Origin: Methylopumilus sp009926035
GTDB lineage: Bacteria > Pseudomonadota > Gammaproteobacteria > Burkholderiales > Methylophilaceae
NCBI GenBank assembly: GCA_041165405.1
Contig: JBEANL010000011.1
Span: forward strand, 1 to 24,723
DNA: 24,723 nucleotides
Direction: 5' to 3'
Numbering within the stretch: the stretch's first letter is position 1; every line of letters begins with the position of its first letter. Shown in pieces: positions 23,585 through 24,723 of this stretch. Both the position numbers and the translations under genes were made by a program. Under the pieces are notes generated by a model that was not told where the DNA came from, did not search any database, and saw nothing but the letters and a program-made list of their open reading frames with translations.

Positions 23585-24238
23585 TTTAATTCCTCGATTT
23601 TCATATTTTGTGAGAGGACGATAATCAGGTTTTTTAAAAAAATCGTCGGACATCTTTTGCAGTAATTCTTCTTTATCCAAAAGATCAATAATCCATACAG
23701 CATAATCTTCCCAGTCTGTTGCAATATGAAGATAACCCGTTTTTTTAATTTTCTGGGCGATAAGCTTTAATAAATTTGATTGTATAAGTCTTCTTTTGTG
23801 ATGTTTTTTTTTAGGCCAAGGATCGGGGAAAAAAATATGAATTCCGTCCAAAGAATCATTCTTTATCATTAAATTAAGAACTTCTACAGCATCATGTTGA
23901 ATAATTTTTAAGTTAGAAATGTCATCTTCCTGAATTAACTTAAGTAAGTTGCCTACACCGGGTGAATGAACTTCAATTGCAATATAATTTTTATTTAAAT
24001 TAGATTTTGCAATTTCTGCGGTTGAAGTTCCCATACCAAAACCGATTTCCAGTATGAGTTCACTATTTTTATTTTTAAAAATATCGTCAAAATTTATTAT
24101 TTTATTTTCAAAGATAACAGCATGTTTTTGAAAGTTATCTTGAATAGCTTTTTTCTGGGCAGCAGTAATTCGCCCCTGCCTTAAAATATAAGTTCTTATG
24201 GGTCGCTTCTTAATCTCTTCTTTATTTTGTTCCGTCAT
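23543..24238 (-). CDS. trmB: tRNA (guanine-N7-)-methyltransferase TrmB
   Basis: 231 residues, SAM-dependent Rossmann methyltransferase making m7G46 in tRNA. Motifs: SAM loop LEIGFGMGTST (about 63-73), acidic AIEVH, HDAVEV, and the TrmB signature FFPDPWPKKKHHKRR (136-150). The N-terminal IRTYILRQGRIT is typical. Its ATG overlaps the stop of the MidA-like gene (ATGA), and its 3' end overlaps engB on the other strand by 42 bases. Confidence 0.97.
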   Translation of the reverse strand: MTEQNKEEIKKRPIRTYILRQGRITAAQKKAIQDNFQKHAVIFENKIINFDDIFKNKNSELILEIGFGMGTSTAEIAKSNLNKNYIAIEVHSPGVGNLLKLIQEDDISNLKIIQHDAVEVLNLMIKNDSLDGIHIFFPDPWPKKKHHKRRLIQSNLLKLIAQKIKKTGYLHIATDWEDYAVWIIDLLDKEELLQKMSDDFFKKPDYRPLTKYENRGIKLGYRVWDMIYRRI

Positions 24239-24723
24239 AGTCTTGTGACTCTGTTGTTTTGTTTAAGTCCTAAAAGATCTATATCCATATTTTTTTCTAG
24301 GATCATGACTTTAAATAAATCTCCCATTTCTGAGGGAGATAACAATTTTTGGACTTCTGATACTGATTTGATGTACAAAGCTCTGTCATCTAAATTTACT
24401 ATTTCAAGTAAGTTTAATATGCCGCAATTAATAAGAAAATTTGCTTGAGATATATAGCCAGTAATATTTAATCCTAATTTTGAAGCTTCCCTCGCAACAT
24501 AACTGAAATTTATATGAGTTGTAATATCTTGTATGCCTATATGAATAAGAGGATTGTCATGAGCATAATGCTTAAAATGACACATCAATGTTCCTTGAGA
24601 TCGCTGCTCATGAAAATATTCTGTTTGATTAAAACCATAATCAATAATTAGGACAATACCTTTACTAAGAGATTGGGTTATTTTATTAAGCCAATTTTTA
24701 ATATGAAGCGAATGTTCAATAAG
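24235..24723 (-). CDS. MidA/NDUFAF7-like SAM-dependent methyltransferase (partial, C-terminal part)
   Basis: 162 codons are visible; the frame is open to the right edge, so the N-terminal SAM-binding domain is outside the window. Family hallmarks are VLIIDYG, then EYFHEQRSQGTLMCHFKH, HDNPLIHIGIQDITTHINFS, and SQANFLINCGI. The mitochondrial relative NDUFAF7 methylates an arginine in a complex I subunit; the bacterial role is less clear. It is translationally coupled to trmB. An internal ATG at 24588 is not the true start, because homology continues upstream of it. Confidence 0.92.
   Translation of the reverse strand, partial: LIEHSLHIKNWLNKITQSLSKGIVLIIDYGFNQTEYFHEQRSQGTLMCHFKHYAHDNPLIHIGIQDITTHINFSYVAREASKLGLNITGYISQANFLINCGILNLLEIVNLDDRALYIKSVSEVQKLLSPSEMGDLFKVMILEKNMDIDLLGLKQNNRVTRL

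Noticed and set aside
23629..23640. T6A6 palindrome near the trmB end as a bidirectional terminator for engB
   Set aside because: It lies within trmB codons for FKK, has no GC stem, and AT runs of this kind are frequent throughout the window.
24227..24448. Plus-strand 73-codon frame opposite the MidA-like gene
   Set aside because: It overlaps a conserved coding region on the minus strand and the trmB start; no support of its own.

Overview
The window is a compact, AT-rich stretch of core chromosome. Nearly every gene lies on the minus strand; only engB is on the plus strand. Gene order (murA-hisGDCBHAFIE-HIT-tatABC-petABC-sspAB, then tRNA-Thr/Tyr/Gly/Thr-tuf; the mla genes upstream of murA; System II cytochrome c maturation beside cytochrome c4 and a divergent engB) is that of a betaproteobacterium. 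The low GC, gaps of a few bases and many 4-base start/stop overlaps suggest a small streamlined genome, for example a freshwater or marine Methylophilaceae such as the OM43/Methylopumilus group. The family-level placement is inference; no rRNA or other diagnostic marker is present.

Layout, in minus-strand reading order from high to low coordinates. (1) 24723-23543: C-terminal part of a MidA-type methyltransferase, then trmB, whose end overlaps convergent engB (plus strand, 22946-23584). (2) 22840-19052: cytochrome c4, resB and ccsA, for making c-type cytochromes. (3) 19013-16012: mlaFEDCB, phospholipid trafficking to maintain outer-membrane asymmetry. (4) 15963-14279: a two-gene ABC-2 exporter (yadG/yadH type). 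(5) 14275-12438: ibaG, grxD and murA. (6) 12436-5883: a complete histidine set hisG-D-C-B-H-A-F-I-E, with hisG in the short form that needs HisZ from elsewhere. (7) 5876-4391: HIT protein and tatABC. (8) 4266-1646: petABC, the cytochrome bc1 complex, whose Rieske subunit is a Tat-type substrate. (9) 1643-647: sspA, sspB. (10) 596-1: four tRNA genes and the start of tuf.

The genes link functionally: Tat exports the Rieske protein, ResB/CcsA would mature cytochrome c1 and c4, and the bc1 complex would reduce cytochrome c4. The his, mur, mla and ABC genes are so tightly packed that they are probably transcribed in long units. Promoters supported by sequence are upstream of petA, upstream of tRNA-Thr(TGT), and a near-consensus one upstream of tRNA-Tyr.

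I found no mobile element, CRISPR, prophage, toxin-antitoxin or defence gene, and no unknown multigene system. No gene-free stretch exceeds 300 bases. The points worth a second look are small: unusual bases in both tRNA-Thr genes, promoter and start-site placement, unusual start codons, two inverted repeats, an antisense gene overlap, and a his operon with no room for a leader.
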